DNA of 64,000 nucleotides from Phycisphaera sp. (GTDB taxonomy: Bacteria; Planctomycetota; Phycisphaerae; Phycisphaerales; Phycisphaeraceae): positions 62,001-126,000 of the forward strand of contig WGMF01000015.1 in assembly GCA_016125215.1 (NCBI GenBank). Reading direction: 5' to 3'. The notes under the pieces were generated by a model. That model worked only from the letters and a program-made list of their open reading frames with translations. It was not told the origin of the DNA and did not search any database. How positions within the stretch are numbered: position 1 is the stretch's first letter; each line of letters starts with the position of its first letter. Both the position numbers and the translations under genes were made by a program. Positions 35,062 through 43,619 of the stretch are shown here, piece by piece.

Positions 35062-35988
35062 TCAAACGTGCTCAAGCGTGTAGACCGCTTGCGACGCGGC
35101 CAGCTTGCGCAGCTCGTCGAGCGCTTCGGCGATGGGGGTCCAGCGGGCAGGGCGTTGCATGATCGAGTCGAGCTTGCGGGCGGCGGTCTTGAGGCCGGTG
35201 TAGGTCCGCAGGCGTCCGGTGAGTGACAGCGGCATGCGCGGCTGCTCGGGGTCGAACTCCCACGGGTGAAAATAGAGGATCGACGGTCGGCCCTCGCGCT
35301 GGGCTTGATTCAACCCACGCTTCATCAATCCCAGCGGAAGCAATCGGAAATACCCGCCACCGGCGACGGCGAGGTTTTTCGATTCACTGATCCGCCACGT
35401 GAGTGGGGGGACTTCGAGGATCGTTGGGCCGTCGGGCTTGCCGCGCACGAAGAACGGCTGAACCGGCGCATCGGGCACGCCATACAACGGGTGACGCACG
35501 GGGAAGATCGACGCGTCGTATTCCAACCCCAGTTCGAGCATGACGTCGATGGCCCAGGAGGTCTGCGGGGTGACGCTGAAGGTCGGGGCACGGTATCCGA
35601 GTATTTTTCTGCCGGTCTGGTCGGATAAAAGTTTGAGGCTGTCGCCGAGGTCTTGTTTGAAGGAGTCGGGGTTGAGTCGGTGGAGGCGGTCGTGCATGAA
35701 CCCGTGCGAGGCGATCTCGTGGCCGGCGTCGGCGATGCGCGGGGCAAGGTGCGGGTGCTCACGGGCGACGTGACCGAGGATGAAGAACGTGCCCCGTTGC
35801 CCACGGTCGTTAAAGAGTTTCAGCAGCAGATCGACGTTGCGTTCGACCCGCGAGGGCCACTCGTGCCAACGGCTTGGGCCCACGGTCTGGTAAGCCGACT
35901 CGATGTGGAAATAATCTTCAACGTCGATGCTCACGCAGTGGACGTTGCCCTCGCTTTCCGGGGTCGGGTTGGAAGGGCGTTGGATCAT
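35062..35988 (-). CDS. XrtA-system polysaccharide deacetylase (NodB homology)
   Basis: This 308-residue deacetylase has CVSIDVEDYFHIE (metal and catalytic aspartate), GTFFILGHVAREHPHL, AGHEIASHGFMHDRLH (metal histidines) and RAPTFSVTP. The combination with C-terminal YFHPWEFDPEQPR and LRTYTGL fits the PEP-CTERM/exosortase-linked subfamily. It would remove acetyl groups from an exported polysaccharide. There is no exosortase gene in the window. It is divergent from pyk, with starts 97 bp apart. Confidence 0.88.
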   Translation of the reverse strand: MIQRPSNPTPESEGNVHCVSIDVEDYFHIESAYQTVGPSRWHEWPSRVERNVDLLLKLFNDRGQRGTFFILGHVAREHPHLAPRIADAGHEIASHGFMHDRLHRLNPDSFKQDLGDSLKLLSDQTGRKILGYRAPTFSVTPQTSWAIDVMLELGLEYDASIFPVRHPLYGVPDAPVQPFFVRGKPDGPTILEVPPLTWRISESKNLAVAGGGYFRLLPLGLMKRGLNQAQREGRPSILYFHPWEFDPEQPRMPLSLTGRLRTYTGLKTAARKLDSIMQRPARWTPIAEALDELRKLAASQAVYTLEHV

Positions 35989-36085
35989 CTTGCCGGTGCG
36001 TTGGGTGTCTGTCCGCGACCATTATCGGCCAAACCGTTGTCCACAATCAATCACAAACCGCTTGCGGCAGGTATGATCGATAGGC

Positions 36086-37621
36086 GTGAGTCACGGCAAG
36101 GTTCTGACCAAGATTCTGGCAACCGTCGGCCCGTCGTGTGACAGGCCCGAGAGTATCACGCACCTGATCGAGGAGGGCGCGAGGGTCTTCCGCATCAATT
36201 TTTCGCACGGGACGCACGACGACCACCTGCGGATGCGCGACGCGGTGCGCACGGCCGGCAAATGGACGGGTGAGCCGGTGGGCATCCTCGGCGACCTGTG
36301 CGGACCCAAGATCAGGATCGGCGAGGTGGTCGAGGGTGGCGTCGAACTCCGGTTGGAGCAGCGCGTGCGTTTTGTGTCGGAGCGGGTCGTCACGGGCCGG
36401 GACCGCGTCGACGGGGACCCAACCATATCGCTCAACACGCCCGGCGTGCTCGACGACATCGAACCCGGGCAGAGCCTGCTCATCGACGACGGCAACGTGG
36501 CACTGAACGTGATCGAAAAAATCACCACCGGCTCGGCGACACAGGTCATCGCCGTGGTCACGCTGCCGGGGAAGGTCAGTTCGAGCAAGGGCCTGAACCT
36601 GCCCGACACGAACCTCAAGCTCCCCTCGCTCACGGACTACGACATCGGGTGCATCGACTGGGCGTTCAGTCACGACCTGGATTTTCTGGCGTTAAGTTTT
36701 GTGCGCAGCGCCGCGGACGTTCGACACCTCCGCGCGGAGCTGAACAAACGGATCAAGGCCTCCGGCAGGCCGATGCCGATCATCTCGAAAATTGAAAAGC
36801 CGCAGGCAATCAACGAACTCGAAGCGATCACCGAACTCTCGGACGGGATCATGGTGGCTCGCGGCGACCTGGGCGTGGAGATGGACCTGGCACAGGTGCC
36901 GGCCATCCAGAAAAAAATCATCGCTCTGGCGCACGACTACGGCAAGCCCGTGATTGTGGCCACGCAGATGTTGCAATCGATGATCGAATCCCCGGTGCCG
37001 ACGCGCGCCGAGGCCAGCGACGTGGCCAACGCGATCTACGACGGTGCCGACGCGGTGATGCTCAGCGGCGAGACGGCGGTGGGCAAGTACCCCGTCGAAG
37101 CGGTCACGATGATGGCACGGATCGCCCGGGCGACGCAGCGAGCGATGGTTGCCGCCAACCACATGGGGCGTCCGCCGCGCAAGCCGCAGGAGAGCCGGTA
37201 CCGAACGGCGGCGCTGGCGCACGGTGTGGCGACGATTGTGCGTGACATGGGCGCGGCGCTGGTGGTGACGTGGTCCGAGCGTGGGGGCGGGGCGAGGTAT
37301 CTCTCGCAGAACCGCCTGCCGGTGCCGATCGTCGCGGCCAGTTCGAGTGAGGAGGCGCTTCGGCGGATGAGCCTGCTCTTTGGCGTGGTGCCCGTCGGGA
37401 TGCAGCGTCCGCGCAACACGAGCGAGTTTTTCGAGGAGATCGATTTCCTGATTCTGGAAAAACAACTCGCAAGCGTCGGCGACCCGGTGGTGCTCGTCAC
37501 GGGCGAGCCGATCGGCCTGGCCGGGGTCACCAACACGGTCAGCCTCCACTACACCGGCGACGCCTGCAAGGTCCCGTGGTACAAGACCGCCCAGGACCAG
37601 CAGAAGCAACAGCAGCAGTAA
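36086..37621 (+). CDS. pyk: Pyruvate kinase
   Basis: This 511-residue glycolytic enzyme converts phosphoenolpyruvate and ADP to pyruvate and ATP. Motifs include TKILATVGPSC, FRINFSHGTHDDH, GDLCGPKIRIG, the catalytic lysine in PIISKIEKPQAI, the metal-binding MVARGDLGVEM and ATQMLQSMIESPVPTRAE. A B domain and a full regulatory C domain (residues about 360-490) are present. The start is GTG 36086. The protein ends in a short polyglutamine tail (QDQQKQQQQ). Confidence 0.95.
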   Translation: MSHGKVLTKILATVGPSCDRPESITHLIEEGARVFRINFSHGTHDDHLRMRDAVRTAGKWTGEPVGILGDLCGPKIRIGEVVEGGVELRLEQRVRFVSERVVTGRDRVDGDPTISLNTPGVLDDIEPGQSLLIDDGNVALNVIEKITTGSATQVIAVVTLPGKVSSSKGLNLPDTNLKLPSLTDYDIGCIDWAFSHDLDFLALSFVRSAADVRHLRAELNKRIKASGRPMPIISKIEKPQAINELEAITELSDGIMVARGDLGVEMDLAQVPAIQKKIIALAHDYGKPVIVATQMLQSMIESPVPTRAEASDVANAIYDGADAVMLSGETAVGKYPVEAVTMMARIARATQRAMVAANHMGRPPRKPQESRYRTAALAHGVATIVRDMGAALVVTWSERGGGARYLSQNRLPVPIVAASSSEEALRRMSLLFGVVPVGMQRPRNTSEFFEEIDFLILEKQLASVGDPVVLVTGEPIGLAGVTNTVSLHYTGDACKVPWYKTAQDQQKQQQQ

Positions 37622-37681
37622 CACCCCGTCACCGCGATCTTGACCGTGCCGGGCCGGTGTCCCCCGGGCTATCATGTCCCC

Positions 37682-38158
37682 ATGCCAATCAAGGACCAGA
37701 TCACGAAAGACCAGACCACCGCTGTCATCATCGTCGATCACGGCTCTCGCCGGGAGGAATCTAACAAGATGTTAGAAGACTTCGTCGGCATGTTCCGAGC
37801 GGCGTCGCACTTTGCGATTGTCGAAGCCGCCCACATGGAACTGGCCGAGCCTTCGATAGCCACTGCCTTTGACCGCTGCGTCGAGCGCGGGGCCAGACGT
37901 GTGGTGGTCAGCCCGTATTTTCTTTCTCCCGGCAAGCACTGGAACCAGGACATCCCGCGCCTCACCGCCGAGGCTGCGAAAAAACACCCCGGGGTCGAGT
38001 TCGTCGTCGGCGCCCCGATCGGCCTGCACCCGATGATGGTCGATGTCGTCCAGTCCCGCATCGACCACTGCCTCCAACACGCCGTCGGTCACGCCCCCGA
38101 GTGCAACGTCTGCGCCGGCACGGGACGATGCGTGATGAAAACGTCCGCATCGAGGTGA
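37682..38158 (+). CDS. cbiX: CbiX/SirB-type sirohydrochlorin chelatase
   Basis: This 158-residue protein belongs to the small single-domain CbiX family. It has VIIVDHGSRREESNKML with the catalytic histidine, VEAAHMELAEPSI with the second histidine, RRVVVSPYFLSPGKH and a final GAPIGLHPMMVDV. It would insert Co2+ or Fe2+ into sirohydrochlorin, downstream of the CobA-HemD fusion at 28.9-30.4 kb. An unusual C-terminal cysteine cluster, CNVCAGTGRC, is present and could hold a metal or iron-sulfur cluster. ATG 37682 is used. Confidence 0.85.
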   Translation: MPIKDQITKDQTTAVIIVDHGSRREESNKMLEDFVGMFRAASHFAIVEAAHMELAEPSIATAFDRCVERGARRVVVSPYFLSPGKHWNQDIPRLTAEAAKKHPGVEFVVGAPIGLHPMMVDVVQSRIDHCLQHAVGHAPECNVCAGTGRCVMKTSASR

Positions 38159-38238
38159 CTCGGATCAACGTGGACCACGGGGTTGAGTTGGGTGCCACAT
38201 GGCGTGGCCGCGCAGGCCGCCATGTGATGACGGACGTT

Positions 38239-40125
38239 TCACGCGTTCGCCCCCGCCTCGGTCTGGCTGTGGTATTCCAGGAACGACGCCAACCCCTCTT
38301 TGCCCAGGTAGTGTTGCAGCACACGGCGGTTGGTCTTGAGCATGTCGACGAGGATCAGCCCGTCGAGCACCTGCCCGAAGTCGGGGTCGACGTTGAAGCC
38401 CAGGAGCATCCCGTCGAGGCGGAGGTATTGTTTGACGAGGATGGGCACGCCCTTGTGGTCGGCTTCGATCTCGGCGACGAGGTCGGAGACGTGTTCGATG
38501 TCGCTGGCGACCCGGCTCGAATCGCGGAGGACGGGGTCGCCGATCGGTCGGAAGCGCGGTGGGTTCTTGGGTTGGATGAGCCGGGATAGCGCGGGGATCG
38601 TGCGGTTGGCTTGAAGAAACTTGACGATGAGCTGGCGTGAGATCGAGCGGTAGTCGTTGTTGATGCTCACCGGGCCGAACAGGTAACGGTATCGCGGGTT
38701 GTCGACGACGAACCTGCCGATGCCCTTCCACAGGAGCATGAGCGGCGAGTAAGAGCGTTGGTATTCGATACGGACGAATGAGCGTCCCATCTCCAGAGCG
38801 GGGTTGAGCTGGTCGAGGAGCCTGCCCTTGTAGCGGAAGAGCGTGCTGGTGTAGAGGCCCGCCTTGCCCGCGCGGGGGAGGATCGTGTCGGTCTGCCCGA
38901 GCCGGTAGGCGGCGACGATTTCCTTGCGTTCCTTGTTCCAGACGAACAGGTGCAGGTAATAGGGGTCGAACTCGTCGAGGTCGATGGGCTTGCCGGTGCC
39001 CTCGCCCGCGCCGCGGAAGGTGATCTCGCGCAGGCGGCCGATCTCGTGCAGCACGCCCGGGATTTTCTGGGCGGGGGCGATGTAGACGCCCAGTTCGCCC
39101 GATGAGGCCAGCAGGGCTTTATCGCCGAGCGATCCGACTTCGCCGGCAAGAAGCTGTGGGTAGACGGCGTCGACGATGGGTTCGGGCTTGCTGACCTTGG
39201 CCTTGCGGAAGCGTTCGGCGCGGTTGGAGCGGTCAGCGTGTCGGTCGCCTTGCAACATGTAAGTCCGCAGGCGCAGGTAGTTGGTGAGGGTCGCGGTGTC
39301 GCCGAGCGAGGTGATTTTGTCTTTGGGGATGGACCTGCCGATGCGTGCGTGCAGGGTCGAGTTGCGTCGCTTGAGCAGTTCGCGCGGGAGCATGGCGGTG
39401 CGCAGTCGCGGGTGGACGAGGCCCGCAAACTGGAAGAGCATGCTGTTGCGTCCGTCGAAGAAAACCGGCACGACCGATGCGCCGCTGCGCTCGACGAGCC
39501 GGGAGACCGAAGCCTGCCACGGCGGGTCGACCACGGCTTTGGAGCCCCACTTGAGGTGCGAGACCTCACCAGCGGGGAAGACCGCCAGCAGCCCGCCTTT
39601 TTTCAGGTGGGCCAGTGTCTGTCTAACACCCTGTAAGTTGGCACGGACCGATTCGGGCCTCTCGAAGGGGTCGACGAAGATGAGGATGTCGCGCATCTCG
39701 GGGATGCGTGAGAGCAGGAAGTTGGCCATCACGCGCGTGTCGGGGCGGACCTTGCGCAACATGCTGGCCAGGGCGATGCCCTCGATCCCGCCGAAGGGGT
39801 GGTTGGCGACTACGACGACCGGCCCCTCTTTGGGGATGCGGTCGAGCTCGCGCGACTTGTAATCGATGCGTACGCCCAGCCTGCGCAGCACGCCATCGAC
39901 AAAATGCTCGCCCGGTTGTTTGTTCGGGTCGCTCCAGATGTCGAGGTAGATCTGATTGAGCGTGTGGAACCGCAAGGCCCATTCGGCCGGCTTACCCGCG
40001 AGGCGTTTGAGCAGGCCCTGGTCCGGGCCGGTGAGCTTGAAGGGCAGCTCGGGCACGTCGCCAGCCGACCTTTCGCCGGCTGCGCTGCGTCGGGGTTTGG
40101 GCGTGGGGGGATCGGTGACAGGCAT
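38239..40125 (-). CDS. olsF: Two-domain acyltransferase (OlsF-like aminolipid synthase)
   Basis: This 628-residue protein fuses a PlsC/LPLAT domain to a GNAT-like N-acyltransferase domain. The N-terminal half has VVVVANHPFGGIEGIALASM (residues about 103-121, the HX4D-type motif as H109-PFGGIE), then LILAVFPAGEVS-type and PVFFDGRNS-type segments. The C-terminal half (about 320-600) contains EIGRLREITFR, DPYYLHLFVWNKER and MGRSFVRIEYQRSY, as in OlsB. OlsF enzymes make both acylations of ornithine or related lipids, which replace phospholipids when phosphate is scarce. The symbol is tentative; the substrate amino acid is not known. The pst operon lies 18 kb away and is not linked. Confidence 0.78.
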   Translation of the reverse strand: MPVTDPPTPKPRRSAAGERSAGDVPELPFKLTGPDQGLLKRLAGKPAEWALRFHTLNQIYLDIWSDPNKQPGEHFVDGVLRRLGVRIDYKSRELDRIPKEGPVVVVANHPFGGIEGIALASMLRKVRPDTRVMANFLLSRIPEMRDILIFVDPFERPESVRANLQGVRQTLAHLKKGGLLAVFPAGEVSHLKWGSKAVVDPPWQASVSRLVERSGASVVPVFFDGRNSMLFQFAGLVHPRLRTAMLPRELLKRRNSTLHARIGRSIPKDKITSLGDTATLTNYLRLRTYMLQGDRHADRSNRAERFRKAKVSKPEPIVDAVYPQLLAGEVGSLGDKALLASSGELGVYIAPAQKIPGVLHEIGRLREITFRGAGEGTGKPIDLDEFDPYYLHLFVWNKERKEIVAAYRLGQTDTILPRAGKAGLYTSTLFRYKGRLLDQLNPALEMGRSFVRIEYQRSYSPLMLLWKGIGRFVVDNPRYRYLFGPVSINNDYRSISRQLIVKFLQANRTIPALSRLIQPKNPPRFRPIGDPVLRDSSRVASDIEHVSDLVAEIEADHKGVPILVKQYLRLDGMLLGFNVDPDFGQVLDGLILVDMLKTNRRVLQHYLGKEGLASFLEYHSQTEAGANA

Positions 40126-40200
40126 GGGTGGACCCGGTGCCGCGGAGGGGCGACGGGATGATTTTACCCGATCTCCTGCCGAGGCATACCGGTTTGATAC

Positions 40201-40234
40201 GAATAAAGCCGAGGGACGGCGATCCCTCGGCTTT
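40201..40234 (-). terminator. Terminator for the thioredoxin-like gene
   Basis: A 12-bp stem AAAGCCGAGGGA / TCCCTCGGCTTT (40205-40216, 40223-40234) with a 6-nt loop. Read on the minus strand it ends in CTTTATT. It lies 34 bp after the thioredoxin-like gene. Confidence 0.75.
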
Positions 40235-40267
40235 GGGTGCAGTTGCGCTGCGGGATATTCGGTTCGG

Positions 40268-41086
40268 TTATCCGCCGAGTTTCTCAGCCAGGTCGCTCAT
40301 GACTTTCCTCGGGCCGACGTACGGGCCATCGACGAAGCTGTCGGAGACGACCTTCCCATCCGGGCCGATCATCACGAGGCAGGGGATGCCGCGGCCGGCG
40401 TACTTCCGCGCGATGCCGGAGGCTTTTCGGTGGTCGTAGGGCACCGCGACCCACGGCATCTTGTCGGTCTGCATGTAGTGGAACATCTTGCCCTCATCGC
40501 GGTCGCTGCTGTAGAAAACGACCTCGAAGTCGCCGTCCTTGTGGTTGGCGTTGTAGAAGTCGACGAGCTTGGGCGTGAACGCGCGGCAGGGCCCGCACCA
40601 CTCGGCGGAGAAGTAGACCAGGACATACTTCTGATTTGCCAGGTAATCGGGGTTGACTTTCGAGCCGTCGGCTTTGACCAGTTCGCTGCCGATCGCCGCG
40701 ATCAGGTCGCCGTGCGGACCGGTCGGCACGGGCGGTTGATCGGCTGGGGCCTGGGCTTGGGCGGCGGGCGTGGTGGTTGCGGCCGTTTCAGAGTCACCAA
40801 GCGTTTGCTTCATCTCGGCGCGGAGCGAATCAGCGGTGGCGGTGTCGCTGTTGTCTTCGTAGCTTTTAATGAGCGTGGTATAGGTTTCCCTGAGATTTTC
40901 GTCGGCTTGCTTGAGGGCCTGCTGGTAGGCTTCCTTGGCTTGCTCGATCTGTTCGGTGCGGGTCTGTTTGGCCACCTCCAAACGCTTGGCGTCAAGCTCA
41001 CTGAGCGAAGCATCCGCGTGGGCATAACCGACCGTGCAAAGCATCAGGCCGAGCACGGCGAGGGTGCGTGTGGAACCGGGTCTCAT
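40268..41086 (-). CDS. Secreted thioredoxin/nucleoredoxin-like protein
   Basis: This 272-residue exported protein begins with a signal peptide (MRPGSTRTLAVLGLMLCTVG, then HA-DA cleavage). A coiled region of about 70 residues (KRLEVAKQTRTEQIEQAKEA) and an Ala/Thr/Pro-rich linker follow. The C-terminal thioredoxin-like domain has the redox motif WCGPC in YFSAEWCGPCRAFTPKL and a cis-proline loop RGIPCLV. The FTPKLVDFYN wording resembles nucleoredoxin. It should act in disulfide exchange outside the cytoplasm. ATG 41086 is chosen for the signal peptide. Confidence 0.85.
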   Translation of the reverse strand: MRPGSTRTLAVLGLMLCTVGYAHADASLSELDAKRLEVAKQTRTEQIEQAKEAYQQALKQADENLRETYTTLIKSYEDNSDTATADSLRAEMKQTLGDSETAATTTPAAQAQAPADQPPVPTGPHGDLIAAIGSELVKADGSKVNPDYLANQKYVLVYFSAEWCGPCRAFTPKLVDFYNANHKDGDFEVVFYSSDRDEGKMFHYMQTDKMPWVAVPYDHRKASGIARKYAGRGIPCLVMIGPDGKVVSDSFVDGPYVGPRKVMSDLAEKLGG

Positions 41087-41596
41087 AACAAACTCCTTAT
41101 CGTGGGGTGGGGTAACGGGTCTGGACATAACAACGCACAACACGGCAATCCTATTCATTCATCGGGCAGGAATTCCCCCAATCGGCCCGGTTCATGAAAT
41201 CGATTCAAACTTCCACTCCGACAGGGTTTGCGTTGCTTGGGCATTGTAACAGGGCAATAACTGCGTTAACATCACGTTGGTCGATGGGGTGGCAAGACCC
41301 CATCCGCCGGCACCGGGGTCGGGCAGGTCAGGCCTAGGCGCGATTGGGTCAACACGTGATCGGCCCCGCCTCGGTCTGCCCAGACATCCGCAACCGCGTC
41401 AGGGAATCGAGTGCCCAAGACGCATAATGGTCCGTCGCTGTCGATCCGACATAAGGATATGGGTCGGCTGGGAATGATCGCCCGAGCACAGCCCACTGTC
41501 GGTGTAAACGACCGGGTCACGTGCCTCCCCGGAAGGCTATCGGACTTGAACAAGACGACACAGGTCAACCCCCAGGCCGCAGATCGGTAAGTCACC
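41087..41596. other. 510-bp intergenic region, no gene seen
   Basis: Between the divergent thioredoxin-like and kinase genes I find no reading frame with coding-like composition. A perfect 8-bp hairpin GATGGGGT / ACCCCATC lies at 41283-41304 without a T-run, and a near-match to the CCCCGGAAG motif at 41527. Both promoters of the flanking genes must lie here, but none stands out. Confidence 0.6.
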
Positions 41597-42463
41597 ATGA
41601 GTATTTTTCCGGGACCGCAAACCATGACACCAGGCCACGAGATCGCGGACTTTCAGGTGCTCAGCACGCTCGGCTACGGGGCGCGCAGCACCATCTTTTC
41701 CGTCAGCGACGAGTCGGGCCAGATTTACGCGCTCAAGCGCGTCGTCAAACGCTCCGCCGACGACCAGCGATTCATCGACCAGGCCATCCAGGAACACGAG
41801 ATCGCCAGCCAGATCGAACACCCCAACCTACGCAAATCCATCAAGCTCATCCGTCAGCGCAAGCTCATCCGCGTCACCGAGGTGCTCGTGCTCATGGAGC
41901 TGATCGACGGCGTGACACTCGAACAGAAAAAGCCCAAGTCGCTCATCGACCTCTGCCGACTCATGCAGCAGGTGACGGCCGGCATCGGCGCGATGCACGA
42001 CGCGGGCTACGTCCACGCCGACCTCAAGCCCAGCAACATCATGGTCAACCGCGACAAGAAGGTGAAGATCATCGACTTCGGCCAGAGCTGCAAGATCGGC
42101 ACCGCCAAGGAACGCATCCAGGGCACACCCGACTACATCGCCCCCGAGCAGGTCAAACGCAAGCCCATCACCCAGCGCACCGATTCGTTCAACCTCGGAG
42201 CCACGATGTTCTGGCTCCTCACCGGCAAACACGTCCCCACGATGATCCCCAAGGGCAAGGCCGGCGTCACCATGCGCGACAACGACAAGGCCGTCGCCCC
42301 TCGCGAGATCAACCCCGAAATCCCCCCCGCGCTGTCAAGCCTCGTGATGAGCTGCATCCAGACCGACCCGACCGAACGCCCCGAATCGATGGCCGTCATC
42401 CACAACCGCCTCGAACTGTCCATCAGCCAACTCACCCGCGCCGCCGACTCCCTCGCGGGGTGA
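41597..42463 (+). CDS. Serine/threonine protein kinase, soluble, short
   Basis: This 288-residue Hanks-type kinase is only a kinase domain with no transmembrane or sensor extension. Subdomains visible are LGYGARSTIFSV (glycine loop, atypical), YALKRVVK (ATP lysine), EHEIASQIEHPN (helix C glutamate), HADLKPSN (catalytic loop, with A where most have R), IIDFGQ (DFG) and GTPDYIAPEQ. The RD arginine is absent, so activation-loop phosphorylation may not be needed. The short length suggests a cytoplasmic regulator. Substrate unknown. Confidence 0.9.
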   Translation: MSIFPGPQTMTPGHEIADFQVLSTLGYGARSTIFSVSDESGQIYALKRVVKRSADDQRFIDQAIQEHEIASQIEHPNLRKSIKLIRQRKLIRVTEVLVLMELIDGVTLEQKKPKSLIDLCRLMQQVTAGIGAMHDAGYVHADLKPSNIMVNRDKKVKIIDFGQSCKIGTAKERIQGTPDYIAPEQVKRKPITQRTDSFNLGATMFWLLTGKHVPTMIPKGKAGVTMRDNDKAVAPREINPEIPPALSSLVMSCIQTDPTERPESMAVIHNRLELSISQLTRAADSLAG

Positions 42464-42595
42464 ACAGGCCAACCAACTCATACCACTTAGTCCCGCACAG
42501 GCGGTCCAGCCGGCCCGTCCGCGCGTGAGTTTGAATGCTTTTCGAGTAACGAAACGCCCCGTGTTCACGATGATATGACGTGACGGAGATTTGAA

Positions 42596-42678
42596 TGGGA
42601 GCGGCTGGATTCGAACCAGCGTAGGCATAAGCCAGCAGATTTACAGTCTGCCCCGTTTGGCCGCTTCGGTACACTCCC
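42596..42678 (-). tRNA. tRNA-Tyr (anticodon GTA)
   Basis: On the minus strand this 83-nt sequence folds as a class-II tRNA. The acceptor arms are GGGAGTG and CGCTCCC with discriminator A. The anticodon stem-loop is GCAGA-CTGTAAA-TCTGC with anticodon GTA. The extra arm is long (TGGCTTATGCCTACG area), as for bacterial tRNA-Tyr. The TpsiC arm has GGTTCGAATCC. CCA is not encoded. Confidence 0.96.
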
Positions 42679-42824
42679 GAGACCCGTAAACTTATCCTAG
42701 CTCCCGTCGGGAATCAACCGGCGACGACCCCGGGGGTCCTGAGTTTTTACGATCCGCCCACCCGACCCTAACCATTCTGACCGACCCCGGATCGCACTTT
42801 CTCACACCAAACCCACAAAAGCCG

Positions 42825-42853
42825 TTGATTTTGAACGCTGCGCCCGGTAGCAT
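42825..42853 (+). promoter_or_regulatory. Candidate sigma70-type promoter for the HNH gene
   Basis: TTGATT (42825-42830) and TAGCAT (42848-42853) are separated by 17 bp, 67 bp before the HNH start. The -35 is good and the -10 moderate. Confidence 0.4.
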
Positions 42854-42919
42854 CCAATCACAAACCCGGACCGCAACGGGTCTTCGAGCGACCGCCAGGG
42901 CCCTCACACGAGAAGTCTC

Positions 42920-43558
42920 ATGGTCAGCCAAGCCACCAGTTTGAACGCACAGGTCCTTGTGCTCAACAAGCTCTGGATGGCGGTGCGCGTGGTCGACGCC
43001 CGTCGGGCTTTCTCGTTGCTCGTGCGGGACCTGGCGGAGGTCATCCACGTCGACGACGGGGCCTACACTTCGCACAACTTCGACGACTGGACCGGGGTCT
43101 CCCAGGCCCGCGAGCACTTCGACCGCCTGCAGCAGAACCACTACGAGTTCGTCAACACCGTGCGATTCAGCGTGGCGGTGCCCAAGGTGATCCGACTGCT
43201 CGGGTACGACCGCCTTCCCCGTCAGGAAGTGAAACTCAATCGGCGAAACATCTTCGCGCGGGACCGCAACCAGTGCCAGTACTGCGGCAAACACTTCCCG
43301 ACGATGGAGCTGACACTCGACCACGTTCGGCCGCGCAGCCAGGGCGGGGGCAGCTCGTGGGACAACCTCGTCTGCTGCTGCGTGCCGTGCAACGCCAAAA
43401 AGGGCGGCCGCACACCCGACCAGGCCCACATGAAGATGGTGCGCAAGCCCGTCAAGCCCCACCGCAACCCGGTGATCTCGATCCGCCTCGGGTCGGACAA
43501 GTACGCAAGCTGGCGCGCGTTCCTCGAAGACGCGTACTGGTCCGTCGAACTCAAGTAA
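42920..43558 (+). CDS. HNH endonuclease domain protein
   Basis: This 212-residue protein has an N-terminal domain of about 110 residues (VLVLNKLWMAVRVVDARRAF, VPKVIRLLGYDRLP) and then a zinc-stabilised HNH module. The module reads CQYCGKHFP...LTLDHVRPRSQGG...NLVCCCVPCNAKKGGR, with two CxxC pairs and the H-N-H residues in place. Such stand-alone HNH proteins are widespread and chromosomal; their cellular role is uncertain. No methylase or integrase lies near. The C-terminus (SIRLGSDKYASWRAFLEDAYW) is typical of the family. Confidence 0.88.
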   Translation: MVSQATSLNAQVLVLNKLWMAVRVVDARRAFSLLVRDLAEVIHVDDGAYTSHNFDDWTGVSQAREHFDRLQQNHYEFVNTVRFSVAVPKVIRLLGYDRLPRQEVKLNRRNIFARDRNQCQYCGKHFPTMELTLDHVRPRSQGGGSSWDNLVCCCVPCNAKKGGRTPDQAHMKMVRKPVKPHRNPVISIRLGSDKYASWRAFLEDAYWSVELK

Positions 43559-43606
43559 CCCCCGGAAGTAACCCCCGAAAGTATCCCCGGGATGTATCCC
43601 CGGAGC
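43559..43606. repeat. Tandem degenerate CCCCCGGAAGT units after the HNH gene
   Basis: The exact unit CCCCCGGAAGT (43559-43569) is followed by CCCCCGAAAGT, CCCCGGGATGT and CCCCGGAGCGT at 11-14 bp spacing. The tract begins immediately at the HNH stop codon and fills the gap to the convergent oxidoreductase gene. Confidence 0.75.
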
Positions 43607-43619
43607 GTCACAATGCGGA

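Noticed and set aside
41283-41304. Hairpin GATGGGGT/ACCCCATC as terminator or riboswitch
   Set aside because: No T-run, no conserved riboswitch core recognised, and it lies in the middle of a divergent gap.
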